A stretch of DNA of 19,122 nt from CAUZJO01 sp963580245 (GTDB lineage Bacteria; Sumerlaeota; Sumerlaeia; MVZB01). Every line of letters begins with the position of its first letter. Positions within the stretch are counted from its first letter, which is position 1. Positions 9,184-16,598 of this stretch are shown here, one piece after another. The notes below the pieces were generated by a model that did not search any database, was not told the DNA's origin, and worked only from the letters and a program-made list of their open reading frames with translations. The position numbers were made by a program, and so were the translations under genes. The stretch covers positions 1 to 19,122 of the forward strand of contig CAUZJO010000095.1 in the NCBI GenBank assembly GCA_963580245.1. The letters are read 5' to 3'.

Positions 9184-9960
9184 TCAACTCCCGTCCCCAC
9201 CGTCAATTCCCATCACCGGCAGCCGTTCCCCAACTGAGGCCGTGTAGCGTTTGAAGGCTTCGGCGTAGCGGATGGGGCGGCCGCTCCATTGGCGGGCTTG
9301 GGTGGCGCGGTATTCGGCCCATTGGGTGTACCAGGGGACCAGTTTGGGTTGCGAGCGCAGGGCACGCAGGGCGTCGGTCTTCTGGTCGAAGACTTCACCG
9401 ATATCGACGAACGTGTCGGGGACGAAGCCGGTGACGTCGTTGCGCGGGACGGTCGGTTCGAAGAAGAAGATGTGGGGGAGTGAATGGACGGACGGATGGA
9501 CGGCGGCCGGGTCCGCGTCGAATCCGGGCGCCGCGGCCAGCGTCCCGGCGCGGATCACCGCCTCGGCGTTGACCTGGTGATCGACGTTGTGCGGATCGAC
9601 GCGCCAATGGGTCAAGATGATATCGGGCCGCCGCACTCGGATTAAACGGGCGAGCGTCAAGAGGCGGTCCTTGTCGATGAAGAGCGGATAGTCGTCCCAA
9701 TCGAGGAACTCGATCGTGGCGCCGAGGATAGCGGCGGCTTCCTCGGCCTCGGCGGCGCGCAGCTGCTTGACTTCCTCGATCGATTTCCCCTCACGGTCGC
9801 TGTTCCAGTAGGCTTCAGACTCACCCCGCTCGCCGTAGGTTGCGCCGACCACGTGCACCTTGGCCCCCCGCCGGGCATGGAGCGCGATCGTCCCCCCGCT
9901 GCGCGAGCAGAAGTCGGCCGCGTGGGCGCTGACGACCAGTATGTTTTCCTGGCCCGTCAT
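9184..9960 (-). CDS. LmbE/PIG-L family metalloenzyme, 4-oxalomesaconate hydratase (GalB)-like
   Basis: A 258-residue zinc-dependent enzyme. The family contains N-deacetylases and also GalB, the hydratase of 4-oxalomesaconate in gallate breakdown. The opening LVVSAHAADF, with H13 and D16 as metal ligands, has AHAAD rather than the AHPDD usual in deacetylases. That form, along with TYGERGES (41-48) and the EEVKQLRAAEAEEAAAILGA helix, is what I associate with GalB-like members. The third ligand is H128 in DPHNVDHQ. ATG 9960 overlaps the dehydrogenase stop as ATGA (9957-9960), showing translational coupling; a longer open frame runs through the dehydrogenase gene and is not real. With an aldolase and a dehydrogenase beside it, a hydratase or deacetylase step on a keto-acid or amino-sugar acid is likely. 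The actual substrate is unknown. Confidence 0.75.
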   Translation of the reverse strand: MTGQENILVVSAHAADFCSRSGGTIALHARRGAKVHVVGATYGERGESEAYWNSDREGKSIEEVKQLRAAEAEEAAAILGATIEFLDWDDYPLFIDKDRLLTLARLIRVRRPDIILTHWRVDPHNVDHQVNAEAVIRAGTLAAAPGFDADPAAVHPSVHSLPHIFFFEPTVPRNDVTGFVPDTFVDIGEVFDQKTDALRALRSQPKLVPWYTQWAEYRATQARQWSGRPIRYAEAFKRYTASVGERLPVMGIDGGDGS

Positions 9961-10931
9961 TCCGACGACGTAACTTGATAGAGCGGCGACTGGCCGGCGG
10001 CCACGCGCGCGAGGTTTTCGATGGCCGCCTCGGCGCGACGACGCGCGGTCCCGTTTGTCACGCCTGCCGTGTGCGGCGTGGCCAGGACTGAGTCGAGCTG
10101 AACCAGCGGGTGCTTGGGATCGATCGGTTCCGAGGTAAAGACGTCCAGCGCCGCGCCTCTGATTTGCCCGGCCTTCAGCGTTTCGAGCAACGCGTCTTCG
10201 TCCACCAACTCGCCGCGCGCGACGTTGACCAATACGGCCGTCGGTTTCATCTTGGCCAGGACCTGCCGGTTGATCATGTGCCGCGTTTTCGAGGTCAGGG
10301 GGACGTGCAGCGACAGGTAGTCGGCCTCGGAGGCCAGCCGTTCCAAGTCCGCGGGTTTGCCGCAAAACTCAAGGTGATACTCCTCGACCGTCCCCTCCGG
10401 CACGTCAATCTGGTCCAGCGCGAGCATCCGCATCCCGAACGCCCAGGCCCGTCTGGCCAGCTCGCGCGCGCTGGCACCGAAGCCGACCATGCACAGCGTC
10501 TTGGTTTCCAGTTCTTCGTTCATCGGCTCGCTGTATTTCCCCTGCCTAAGGGTTTCGAGCATGAGGTCGTGCTGCTTGGCGAAATGCAGCATCTGATACA
10601 TCGCGTGTTCGGCCAGGGCGACCGCGCTGAACTGACCGGGCGTGTTGGCGAGCGGCAGGCCTTTGCTCAATATGTAATCGACATCGACGTGATCGAGTCC
10701 CGTGCCCAGCACCTGCCACAGCTTGACACCGGCGGCTTTGGCCTCGTCGATGATATGCCGCCTGCCGATCGCTCCACCCTGTTCAATCAATACCTCCACC
10801 CCTTCGAGCTGTTCCTCGATCGGACGTTCCGGGTCGTAAAGATGGATATCAAATCGCCCGGCGCACGCATCGAGTACCGGTTGGTACCATAAATGCAGGA
10901 TCTCGCGAATGCCAATATACAGGACTTTCAT
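9957..10931 (-). CDS. D-isomer specific 2-hydroxyacid dehydrogenase
   Basis: NAD(P)-dependent interconversion of a D-2-hydroxy acid and its 2-oxo acid, cytoplasmic. The 324-residue protein has the usual two-domain plan: catalytic-domain N-terminus, then a dinucleotide-binding domain beginning near 146 with VGFGASARELARRA (a GxGxxA variant of the GxGxxG loop). The catalytic triad is complete: R239 in NVARGELVDEDAL, E268 in DVFTSEP and H287 in TPHTAG. Start ATG 10931 follows AAAGGAGC. It is similar to phosphoglycerate and glyoxylate/hydroxypyruvate reductase-type proteins, but the motifs do not fix the substrate. It lies between the aldolase (about 105 bases upstream) and the GalB-like gene (4-base overlap). 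Confidence 0.88.
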   Translation of the reverse strand: MKVLYIGIREILHLWYQPVLDACAGRFDIHLYDPERPIEEQLEGVEVLIEQGGAIGRRHIIDEAKAAGVKLWQVLGTGLDHVDVDYILSKGLPLANTPGQFSAVALAEHAMYQMLHFAKQHDLMLETLRQGKYSEPMNEELETKTLCMVGFGASARELARRAWAFGMRMLALDQIDVPEGTVEEYHLEFCGKPADLERLASEADYLSLHVPLTSKTRHMINRQVLAKMKPTAVLVNVARGELVDEDALLETLKAGQIRGAALDVFTSEPIDPKHPLVQLDSVLATPHTAGVTNGTARRRAEAAIENLARVAAGQSPLYQVTSSE

Positions 10932-11035
10932 GGATGGATGCTCCTTTGTCGTGGGTTTATCGAGGACGCGGGCCGAGTTGTATCAGGAAACAGCGGTAAT
11001 TCTCAATGAACATTTTGTGGCGCGTCACTGTTGGG

Positions 11036-11809
11036 TCAGGCCGAACCCTTCTTAAACGGTTCAAAAGCCGCGGCGACGTCTAGGAACCCCCTCGAAACGA
11101 GCGCCCCGTCCGAACCCATCGCGATCAGCGTAAAGCCTCGTTCGACATTTTGCGCCAACTCTTCGGGCTTCATGTTGAGGATCCCGGCCGCCTTGCCATG
11201 CTTGCGGCAGGCCGCGACGACCTTTCCATAAGCCTCGATCATCAACGGATGATCGATCTGGCGCGGGATGCCCATGCTGAAACTCAAATCGGTGGGGCCG
11301 ATGAACAACGAGTCCACGCCCTGGACCCCGGCGATCGCCTCGCAATTGGCGACGGCCTCGGTCGTCTCGATCTGTACGATCGTCAGGACGTTGTCGTTGG
11401 CGGTGCCGATGTAGTCCATCACCCGCGTGCCGAACCCGCAGGCCCGGTTCCAGCCGGCCACGCCGCGCACGCCGTCGGGCGGATAACGCATCGCGGCGGC
11501 CGCCTGGCGGGCCTCCTCCTCGGTATTGACGTAGGGGACCATGATGCCCGAGGCGCCCAGGTCCAAGGCGCGCTTGAAGCGCGGGGCCTCGTTCCACGTA
11601 ATCCGCACGATCGGCGCGGCCTGGGTCCGCCCGACAGCCAGAAGTTGCAGCAGCAGGCTCTCGTGATCGCCCGAACCGTGCTCGCAGTCCAGAACGAGAA
11701 AATCGAACCCGGCCTGAGCGGCCAGCTCGGCCGTCAGCGCCGAACCCAGGTTCAAAAACGTCCCCGCCAAAAATTCCCCGCTCTTGACGCGATCTCGTAT
11801 CCAAAACAT
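11036..11809 (-). CDS. HpcH/HpaI family class II aldolase
   Basis: Predicted metal-dependent aldolase splitting a 4-hydroxy-2-oxo acid into pyruvate and an aldehyde, as HpaI (4-hydroxy-2-oxoheptanedioate) and GarL (5-keto-4-deoxyglucarate) do. At 257 residues it has family length. Active-site residues align with E. coli HpaI H45, R70, E149 and D175, offset by one: H44 in LDCEHGSGD, R69 in IVRITWNE, metal ligands E148 in VQIETTEA and D174 in GPTDLSFSMG. I prefer ATG 11809 because GGGGAG lies about 9 bases upstream and homology starts at FWIRDRVKSGEFLAG; an upstream in-frame start at 11848 is less likely. It is the promoter-proximal gene of the minus-strand operon. Confidence 0.88.
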   Translation of the reverse strand: MFWIRDRVKSGEFLAGTFLNLGSALTAELAAQAGFDFLVLDCEHGSGDHESLLLQLLAVGRTQAAPIVRITWNEAPRFKRALDLGASGIMVPYVNTEEEARQAAAAMRYPPDGVRGVAGWNRACGFGTRVMDYIGTANDNVLTIVQIETTEAVANCEAIAGVQGVDSLFIGPTDLSFSMGIPRQIDHPLMIEAYGKVVAACRKHGKAAGILNMKPEELAQNVERGFTLIAMGSDGALVSRGFLDVAAAFEPFKKGSA

Positions 11810-11916
11810 GGAATGTTTCTCCCCGCCCTCTGAGTTCTGTTTCAACACGCAGAACTCAAATGATACCCCATCAAGCGTCTGTTGAAAAGGGCTATGTTTT
11901 GCCTACGGTTTAGATA

Positions 11917-11948
11917 GGGCGCATCTCGCGGATCCGCGAGATGCGCCC
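11917..11948. promoter_or_regulatory. Perfect 32-bp palindrome in a divergent intergenic region
   Basis: The half GGGCGCATCTCGCG is followed by GATC and then its exact reverse complement, so all 32 bases are self-complementary. It lies about 107 bases upstream of the aldolase start and 148 bases upstream of the URO-D start, between genes that point away from each other. It could be an operator for a dimeric regulator or a hairpin acting on either transcript. There is no following T-run, which argues against a simple terminator. It is followed at once by a tandem 9-base repeat, TGCCTGTTG, at 11950-11958 and 11959-11967. Confidence 0.5.
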
Positions 11949-12096
11949 CTGCCTGTTGTGCCTGTTGAACTGCGAAAGATGGGCTGTTAAAATCGTCGCG
12001 CGGTGGTAGATTGATCAGTTAAGCGGGGTTTATTGACCATTTTCGCGCGGGCGGAACAGCGAAACGTCGAATTTAGACTGGGAGAGCCAAGCGGCC

Positions 12097-12510
12097 ATGA
12101 GCGAGATGAAACCGCGAGAGCGGGTGCACTGCGTTCTGGCTGGGGACATGCCCGACCGCGTGCCGTATTTTGAAGTGGCGGTCGATTATCCGTGGATCTA
12201 CAAGTTGCTGGACCGGCAACTGTCGGCGGACGAGAATTTCGAATCGGGGGAGTATCTGACCAACGACATCAGCGATCAGTTGCGGGTCAACGAGATCCTG
12301 CACCGCGACAACCTGGTTTACTGTCACCTGCCGCCGATCCCGGCGGTCAAGTCGGCGGGCAAGGACCAGATTCTGTTCTTTCACGACGGCAAGATCAAGA
12401 CGTGGGAAGACCTCGAAGCGTTCGAGATGTCGGACCTGGATACGGAGGAGGCGAAAACGTCCGCGCGATGTGCGACACGAACTACGAGTACGGCCGCTAT
12501 CTGATCGATC
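12097..12510 (+). pseudogene. Truncated, frameshifted uroporphyrinogen decarboxylase (URO-D)-like gene
   Basis: The N-terminal third of a URO-D-domain protein of the methyltransferase/MtaA-like kind common near sugar-catabolic genes in planctomycetes. ATG 12097 follows GGGAGAG at 12080-12086. The first 118 residues read well: KPRERVHCVLAGDMPDRVPY, then GEYLTNDISDQLRVNEIL and DQILFFHDGKIKTWEDLE. At the A run 12454-12457 one base seems to be missing. The initial frame ends in nonsense at 12504, while another frame continues family-like sequence NVRAMCDTNYEYGRYLI to about 12505. All later URO-D sequence (over 200 residues) is absent and unrelated sequence follows. The gene is dead by both a frameshift and a 3' truncation. 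Confidence 0.75.
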
Positions 12511-12517
12511 AGCAGCG

Positions 12518-12679
12518 GTTGACCGAGCATCCACAACGATCGGCAGCGGCGAGACCCTTTTTGCTTCCAGAAGTGGGGCGGTCTTTGGATATGCCCTGCT
12601 GTGGTGTTTCGCCATGATCTGGACCGATCGCCGATACCTGCCCAGGGCGTTATGGGATTATTTCACTTTTGCTGCCTGA
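12518..12679 (+). pseudogene. Internally deleted Nramp-like transporter fragment
   Basis: About 50 codons in a third frame after the URO-D remnant. TTIGSGETLFASRSGAVFGY resembles the first membrane segment of Nramp-family transporters (compare IGSGEWLL-type sequences), followed by ALLWCFAMI. It then jumps to WTDRRYLPRALWDYFTFAA and stop 12677-12679, which looks like the end of such a protein. If so, nearly the whole body (over 350 residues) has been removed while the frame is kept. No ribosome site or start precedes it, so it is not a gene of its own. The family call rests on a short match and is moderate. Confidence 0.42.
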
Positions 12680-12766
12680 TCGGAGGGATAACTATTGACA
12701 TGTCAGATAGAATGTGCTCTTCTGAACAGCCAAATGGGAAATCTCGGTATACGCTGGAAGACTAAG

Positions 12767-13966
12767 ATGCGTTATATATGTTCATGCCTGGTTATGTTGT
12801 TTGTTTCGGTCAGTTACCCGGATACTTCCCGCTCGGCCAAGCCGTTCTTTGAACAGGTCGACGTCTTTGTCAGCGGCACGGAGGGTTATCGCACGTTTCG
12901 GATTCCATCGGTGACCGTGTCGAACAAGGGCACCGTGCTGGCCTTTGCCGAGTCACATTCATTGTATTTGAACGACGCGGGAGATATCGATATCGGACTC
13001 AGGCGCAGCTTCGACGGGGGAGAAACCTGGGGGCCGCTGCAGGTCGTCTGGTCCGACGGCCAGAATACCTGCGGCGGGCCGACGGCCGTCGTGGATCGCG
13101 ACACGGGCCGGATCTGGCTCCATTCAAGATGGAACCACGGCGACGACTGGCAGCCCGAGCTGCAGGCGGGGATCGGCCGTGACAGGTTTCGCGGTTATGC
13201 GCTCTATTCCGACGACGATGGGGCAACCTGGTCGGCGCCGAGGGAGATTACCGACTCGGTGGCTCATCCTGAATGGCGCTTCTTGGGACCCGGGCCAGGC
13301 GTGGGGATTCAGATGCGGCTTCCGCCTTACGAGGGCCGGCTCGTCATTCCCTACATGAACAGTTCATTTGGCAAGCACGTGGGATACGATGGTTTCAAAG
13401 ACCTGCATGACGTCCACTTTAACTCGAACTTCGGCGCCTTCGTGATTTTCAGTGATGATCACGGTGAGACTTGGAAGCGCAGCGAGGGTGTTGTCTGGCC
13501 GTGGATGAATGAGTGCCACGTCGTCGAGCTGGCCGACGGGCGGTTGATGATGAACATGCGCAACTTTGACCGCAGGTGCAAATGCCGCGCGGTGGCGATC
13601 AGCGAGGACGGCGGGAACACATGGTCCGAGGCCCGCCACGTTCCGGAATTGGTTTCGCCGATCTGTCAGGGCAGCTTTATCCGTTACACAAGTGAAGCCG
13701 CTCACGATAAGAACCGGTTATTGCACTCCAATCCGGCTCATCCGGACAGGCGCATGAATGTGAGCGTGAAACTCAGCTACGATGAGGGTAAAACATGGCC
13801 CGTGGCCAGGTCCATTGAACCCGGGGATTCGCAGTACTCATGCCTGACCGTGCTTCAGGACATGAAGATCGGTATCCTCTACGAGCGGAAGCCTTACGAT
13901 CTCATCTCTTTTGCAAGGTTCAATCTGGAGTGGCTGACCGAAGGGAAAGACCAACTGGCCGAATAA
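12767..13966 (+). CDS. Secreted sialidase-family protein (BNR six-bladed propeller), paralog 1
   Basis: Predicted exo-glycosidase of the sialidase superfamily, releasing a terminal sialic or related ulosonic acid outside the cytoplasm. The 399-residue product has a signal peptide (YICSCLVMLFVSVSY, processed near residue 24). Five Asp-box repeats are at 81-88, 148-155, 229-236, 279-286 and 337-344. Compared with human NEU2, the catalytic set is complete: R45 in FRIP, D70 in NDAGDID, E249 in NECHVVEL, R265 in NMR, R329 in PDRRM, and nucleophile Y357 in SQYSCL. ATG 12767 has GGAAG 7-11 bases upstream; a longer frame to 12695 lacks this and would bury the signal peptide. Only 45 bases separate it from paralog 2, so it is probably the first gene of a four-gene operon. 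Confidence 0.9.
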   Translation: MRYICSCLVMLFVSVSYPDTSRSAKPFFEQVDVFVSGTEGYRTFRIPSVTVSNKGTVLAFAESHSLYLNDAGDIDIGLRRSFDGGETWGPLQVVWSDGQNTCGGPTAVVDRDTGRIWLHSRWNHGDDWQPELQAGIGRDRFRGYALYSDDDGATWSAPREITDSVAHPEWRFLGPGPGVGIQMRLPPYEGRLVIPYMNSSFGKHVGYDGFKDLHDVHFNSNFGAFVIFSDDHGETWKRSEGVVWPWMNECHVVELADGRLMMNMRNFDRRCKCRAVAISEDGGNTWSEARHVPELVSPICQGSFIRYTSEAAHDKNRLLHSNPAHPDRRMNVSVKLSYDEGKTWPVARSIEPGDSQYSCLTVLQDMKIGILYERKPYDLISFARFNLEWLTEGKDQLAE

Positions 13967-14011
13967 TGGGTAAGAGTATGAATACTTCAGGCTAGTAACA
14001 AGGAGCAAGGC

Positions 14012-15289
14012 ATGAATACGTTTGCTAAAGGTTCTACGGCGGCATTGGCTATAACCATACTCACGCTGTTCGCGACCGTCACCCATTCCGCGGAACCGTT
14101 TCTGGAACGGCAGGACATCTTTGTCGGGGGGACGGAACCTTATCACACCTATCGCCGTCCCGCGATCGCGGTCACCAACAAGGGAACGCTGCTGGCGTTT
14201 TGCCAAGCCCACCGGTATGACGCGGAGGATACCGGTGATATCGATATCCTGCTGCGCCGGAGTTTCGACGGCGGCAAGTCCTGGGAGGCCCCACAGGTGG
14301 TCTGGGACGAAACCATGAGTTCATGTTCCAATCCCACCGTCGTTGTGGATCGTGATTCGGGAAGGATCTGGGTGTTGATGGGTTGGAGCTATTACGCGGA
14401 CACACTGGAAGACATCTTGAAAGGCCATTTTGTGACGAACACCGGCTCGATGAATCGCACCTATCAAGCATATATTGTTCATTCCAATGACGACGGGGCA
14501 AGCTGGTCAGCCCTGGCCTCGATGGAACATGTTACCGAGCTGGTCAAAAAGCCCGAGTGGCGCCTGTTCAAGCCCGGCCCGGGCGCGGGTATTCAACTGC
14601 GGCACGGGCCGCACAAGGGACGCCTGATAATTCCCTGCGCTTTCAGCTCGTTTGGCAAGGATTGTGGGTACGACGGATTTAGCGACATCTATGCCATTCA
14701 TGATTATGTGCATTTCGGATCCTATTTCGTCTACAGCGACGACCAGGGATCGAGCTGGCAGCGGAGTGAGGGCATGGTCTGGCCCTGGATGGGGGAATGC
14801 CAGATCGTGGAACTGGACGATGGCCGCCTGATGTTGAACATGCAGAATTATTACCGAAAGCAAAAATGCCGGGCCGTCGCGACCAGCGAAGACGGCGGAA
14901 GCACGTGGTCCGAGGCGATCTTCGATACGACCCTGGTGGATCCCGTCAGCCAAGCGGGCTTCGTGCAGTACACCCGCAATGGGACGGACGACCGGAATCG
15001 TCTCCTGTTTTCCAACCCCGCCGACCCGGATAAGCCCAGGAACCTGACCGTACGGCTCAGCTATGATGACGGCCAGTTCTGGCCGGTCAAGAAAGTGATT
15101 GAACCGGGAGAAGCCGGAGATTCTGCCCTGGCGGTGCTTGGGGACGGATCAATCGGTCTGGTTTATGAACAGGGGTCTTATGAACGGATTGTGTTTGCCC
15201 GTTTCAACCTGGAATGGCTGACCGATGGCAAGGATTATCTGCCGTTGGTTCCCCAGGGCGGTCTCCCGACCTTTGACGACAAGCCGTGA
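14012..15289 (+). CDS. Secreted sialidase-family protein, paralog 2, probable pseudoenzyme
   Basis: A 425-residue paralog of its neighbours with signal peptide (ALAITILTLFATVTHSAE) and Asp boxes such as SFDGGKSW, SNDDGASW, SEDGGSTW and the degenerate SYDDGQFW. It keeps R48 (in YRRP instead of FRIP), D73 (EDTGDID) and E262 (GECQIVEL). The residues matching NEU2 R237, R304 and Y334 are changed: Q278 in NMQN, P342 in KPRN (with R343 next to it), and D370 in GDSAL. Two of three carboxylate-binding arginines and the tyrosine nucleophile are therefore lost, so normal sialidase chemistry is unlikely. The frame is intact and the ribosome site AAGGAG (14000-14005) is strong, so it is not simply decaying. 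A binding role or different chemistry is possible. It carries a short C-terminal extension (PLVPQGGLPTFDDKP) missing from paralog 1. Confidence 0.88.
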   Translation: MNTFAKGSTAALAITILTLFATVTHSAEPFLERQDIFVGGTEPYHTYRRPAIAVTNKGTLLAFCQAHRYDAEDTGDIDILLRRSFDGGKSWEAPQVVWDETMSSCSNPTVVVDRDSGRIWVLMGWSYYADTLEDILKGHFVTNTGSMNRTYQAYIVHSNDDGASWSALASMEHVTELVKKPEWRLFKPGPGAGIQLRHGPHKGRLIIPCAFSSFGKDCGYDGFSDIYAIHDYVHFGSYFVYSDDQGSSWQRSEGMVWPWMGECQIVELDDGRLMLNMQNYYRKQKCRAVATSEDGGSTWSEAIFDTTLVDPVSQAGFVQYTRNGTDDRNRLLFSNPADPDKPRNLTVRLSYDDGQFWPVKKVIEPGEAGDSALAVLGDGSIGLVYEQGSYERIVFARFNLEWLTDGKDYLPLVPQGGLPTFDDKP

Positions 15290-15359
15290 GTCCCCAGGAT
15301 TCCCGGAAGATATCAATTCGTCCGGGCAGGATGGAAATGAAAAACCGGCCAGGAGAGAC

Positions 15360-16577
15360 ATGATGAATCATTCCCGATCAGGTCTTCTCGCAAGAGCGAT
15401 CCTTCTATTCAGTGTGGTCTCGGGGAATGCCGTTGATTCCGCCGAGCCTCTCTTTGAGCAGCAAGATCTTTTTGTAAGCGGGACCGAGGGCTATCGGTTC
15501 TTCCGGATTCCCGCCATTGTCGTGACAAACGAGGGAACCGTCCTCGCGTTTTGCGAGGGCCACAAGCTGCACATGTTCGATTCCGGCGATATCGATATTG
15601 TCATGAGACGGAGTTTCGATGGAGGGAAGACCTGGGGTCCGCTGCAGGTCGTGTGGGATGACGGGCAGAATGCCAGCGGTGGCCCAACATCGGTAGTTGA
15701 CCGGGACACGGGAAAGATCTTTCTTTTTCCACGCTGGAATCATGGGGGAGACTGGCAGCCGGAACTGCAACTGGGGCGCGCGCGGGATATATTCCGCTCC
15801 TTCGTGCGGCATTCCACGGACGATGGAGCAACATGGTCCGAACCGGTGGAAATCACCGATATCGTGAAGAAACCCGAATGGCTGTTCTGGGGGCAAAGCC
15901 CCGGGACGGGGATTCAGCTGGAGACGGGGCCTCATAAGGGCAGGCTGGTGATCCCCTGTTGCTTCAGTTCGTTCGGGAGGGATGTCGGGTACGATGGTTT
16001 TCGTGAAGTCTTTGACACGCATGCGGATCATCAATTCGGGTCCTGTTTGATCTTCAGTGACGACCATGGAGAGACCTGGGAGAGAAGCAAAGGGGTCGTC
16101 TGGCCCTGGATGACCGAATGTCATGTTGTGGAACTCGCCAACGGTGACCTGATGCTTAATTTCCGGCAGGCATTCCGCAAGAAAAAGGTGCGGGCATACG
16201 CCATCAGCAGTGATGGAGGGGTGACATGGTCGGAACCCGTATTGGACGACACCCTGGTCGATCCGTACTGCCAGGGGAGCTTCATCCGGTATACACGGGC
16301 CGGAGTCCAGGACAGGAACCGTCTACTTCATGCAAATGCCGCCGATCCGAATTACCGCCGGAACATGACGGTCAGGCTGAGTTATGATGAGGGCAAATCG
16401 TGGCCCGTCTCAAGGGTCATTGAGCCCGAGGGAGCTCAGTATTCAAGCATGACCGTATTGCCCGACATGACCATCGGCCTGTTATACGAAGCCGAGCCTT
16501 ATAAATACCAGCGATTTGCCCGGTTCAACCTGGAGTGGCTGACCGAGGGACAGGACCGGCTTCTATCAAAGGAGTAA
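15360..16577 (+). CDS. Secreted sialidase-family protein (BNR propeller), paralog 3
   Basis: A 405-residue member of the same family as the two genes upstream and closest to paralog 1. The signal peptide is LLARAILLFSVVSGNAVDSA. The catalytic set is complete by comparison with NEU2: R49 in FRIP, D74 in FDSGDID, E253 in TECHVVEL, R269 in NFRQ, R333 in NYRRN, and Y361 in AQYSSM. Asp boxes include SFDGGKTW, STDDGATW, SDDHGETW, SSDGGVTW and SYDEGKSW. ATG codons at 15360 and 15363 are both possible, with AGGAG at 15351-15355 better spaced for 15363. A longer frame from 15225 overlaps paralog 2. The last 195 coding bases and the 17 after the stop are repeated at 18643-18854, evidence of another copy of this gene nearby. 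Confidence 0.9.
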   Translation: MMNHSRSGLLARAILLFSVVSGNAVDSAEPLFEQQDLFVSGTEGYRFFRIPAIVVTNEGTVLAFCEGHKLHMFDSGDIDIVMRRSFDGGKTWGPLQVVWDDGQNASGGPTSVVDRDTGKIFLFPRWNHGGDWQPELQLGRARDIFRSFVRHSTDDGATWSEPVEITDIVKKPEWLFWGQSPGTGIQLETGPHKGRLVIPCCFSSFGRDVGYDGFREVFDTHADHQFGSCLIFSDDHGETWERSKGVVWPWMTECHVVELANGDLMLNFRQAFRKKKVRAYAISSDGGVTWSEPVLDDTLVDPYCQGSFIRYTRAGVQDRNRLLHANAADPNYRRNMTVRLSYDEGKSWPVSRVIEPEGAQYSSMTVLPDMTIGLLYEAEPYKYQRFARFNLEWLTEGQDRLLSKE

Positions 16578-16594
16578 GAATTCAAGACTCCTAG
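16383..16594 (+). repeat. 212-bp direct repeat, copy A (tail of sialidase paralog 3)
   Basis: Covers the end of paralog 3 from the codons for YDEG through its stop and 17 bases beyond, ending in CTAG. It matches 18643-18854 at a constant offset of 2260 bases. The first 81 bases (16383-16463) differ at 12 positions, mostly silent; the remaining 131 bases (16464-16594) are identical. Confidence 0.95.
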
Positions 16595-16598
16595 TGGA

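Noticed and set aside
10110..10892. A 260-codon plus-strand open frame opposite the dehydrogenase
   Set aside because: Antisense shadow of a gene with a full catalytic triad.
11150..11833. A 227-codon plus-strand open frame opposite the aldolase
   Set aside because: Antisense shadow; the aldolase has all four active-site residues.
12695..12700. Perfect TTGACA that could be a -35 box for the sialidase operon
   Set aside because: No acceptable -10 hexamer at the right spacing, so no promoter can be claimed.
12767..16577. Tandem sialidase paralogs as one gene repeatedly split by frameshifts
   Set aside because: Each has its own ribosome site, signal peptide and stop, and all three are full length.
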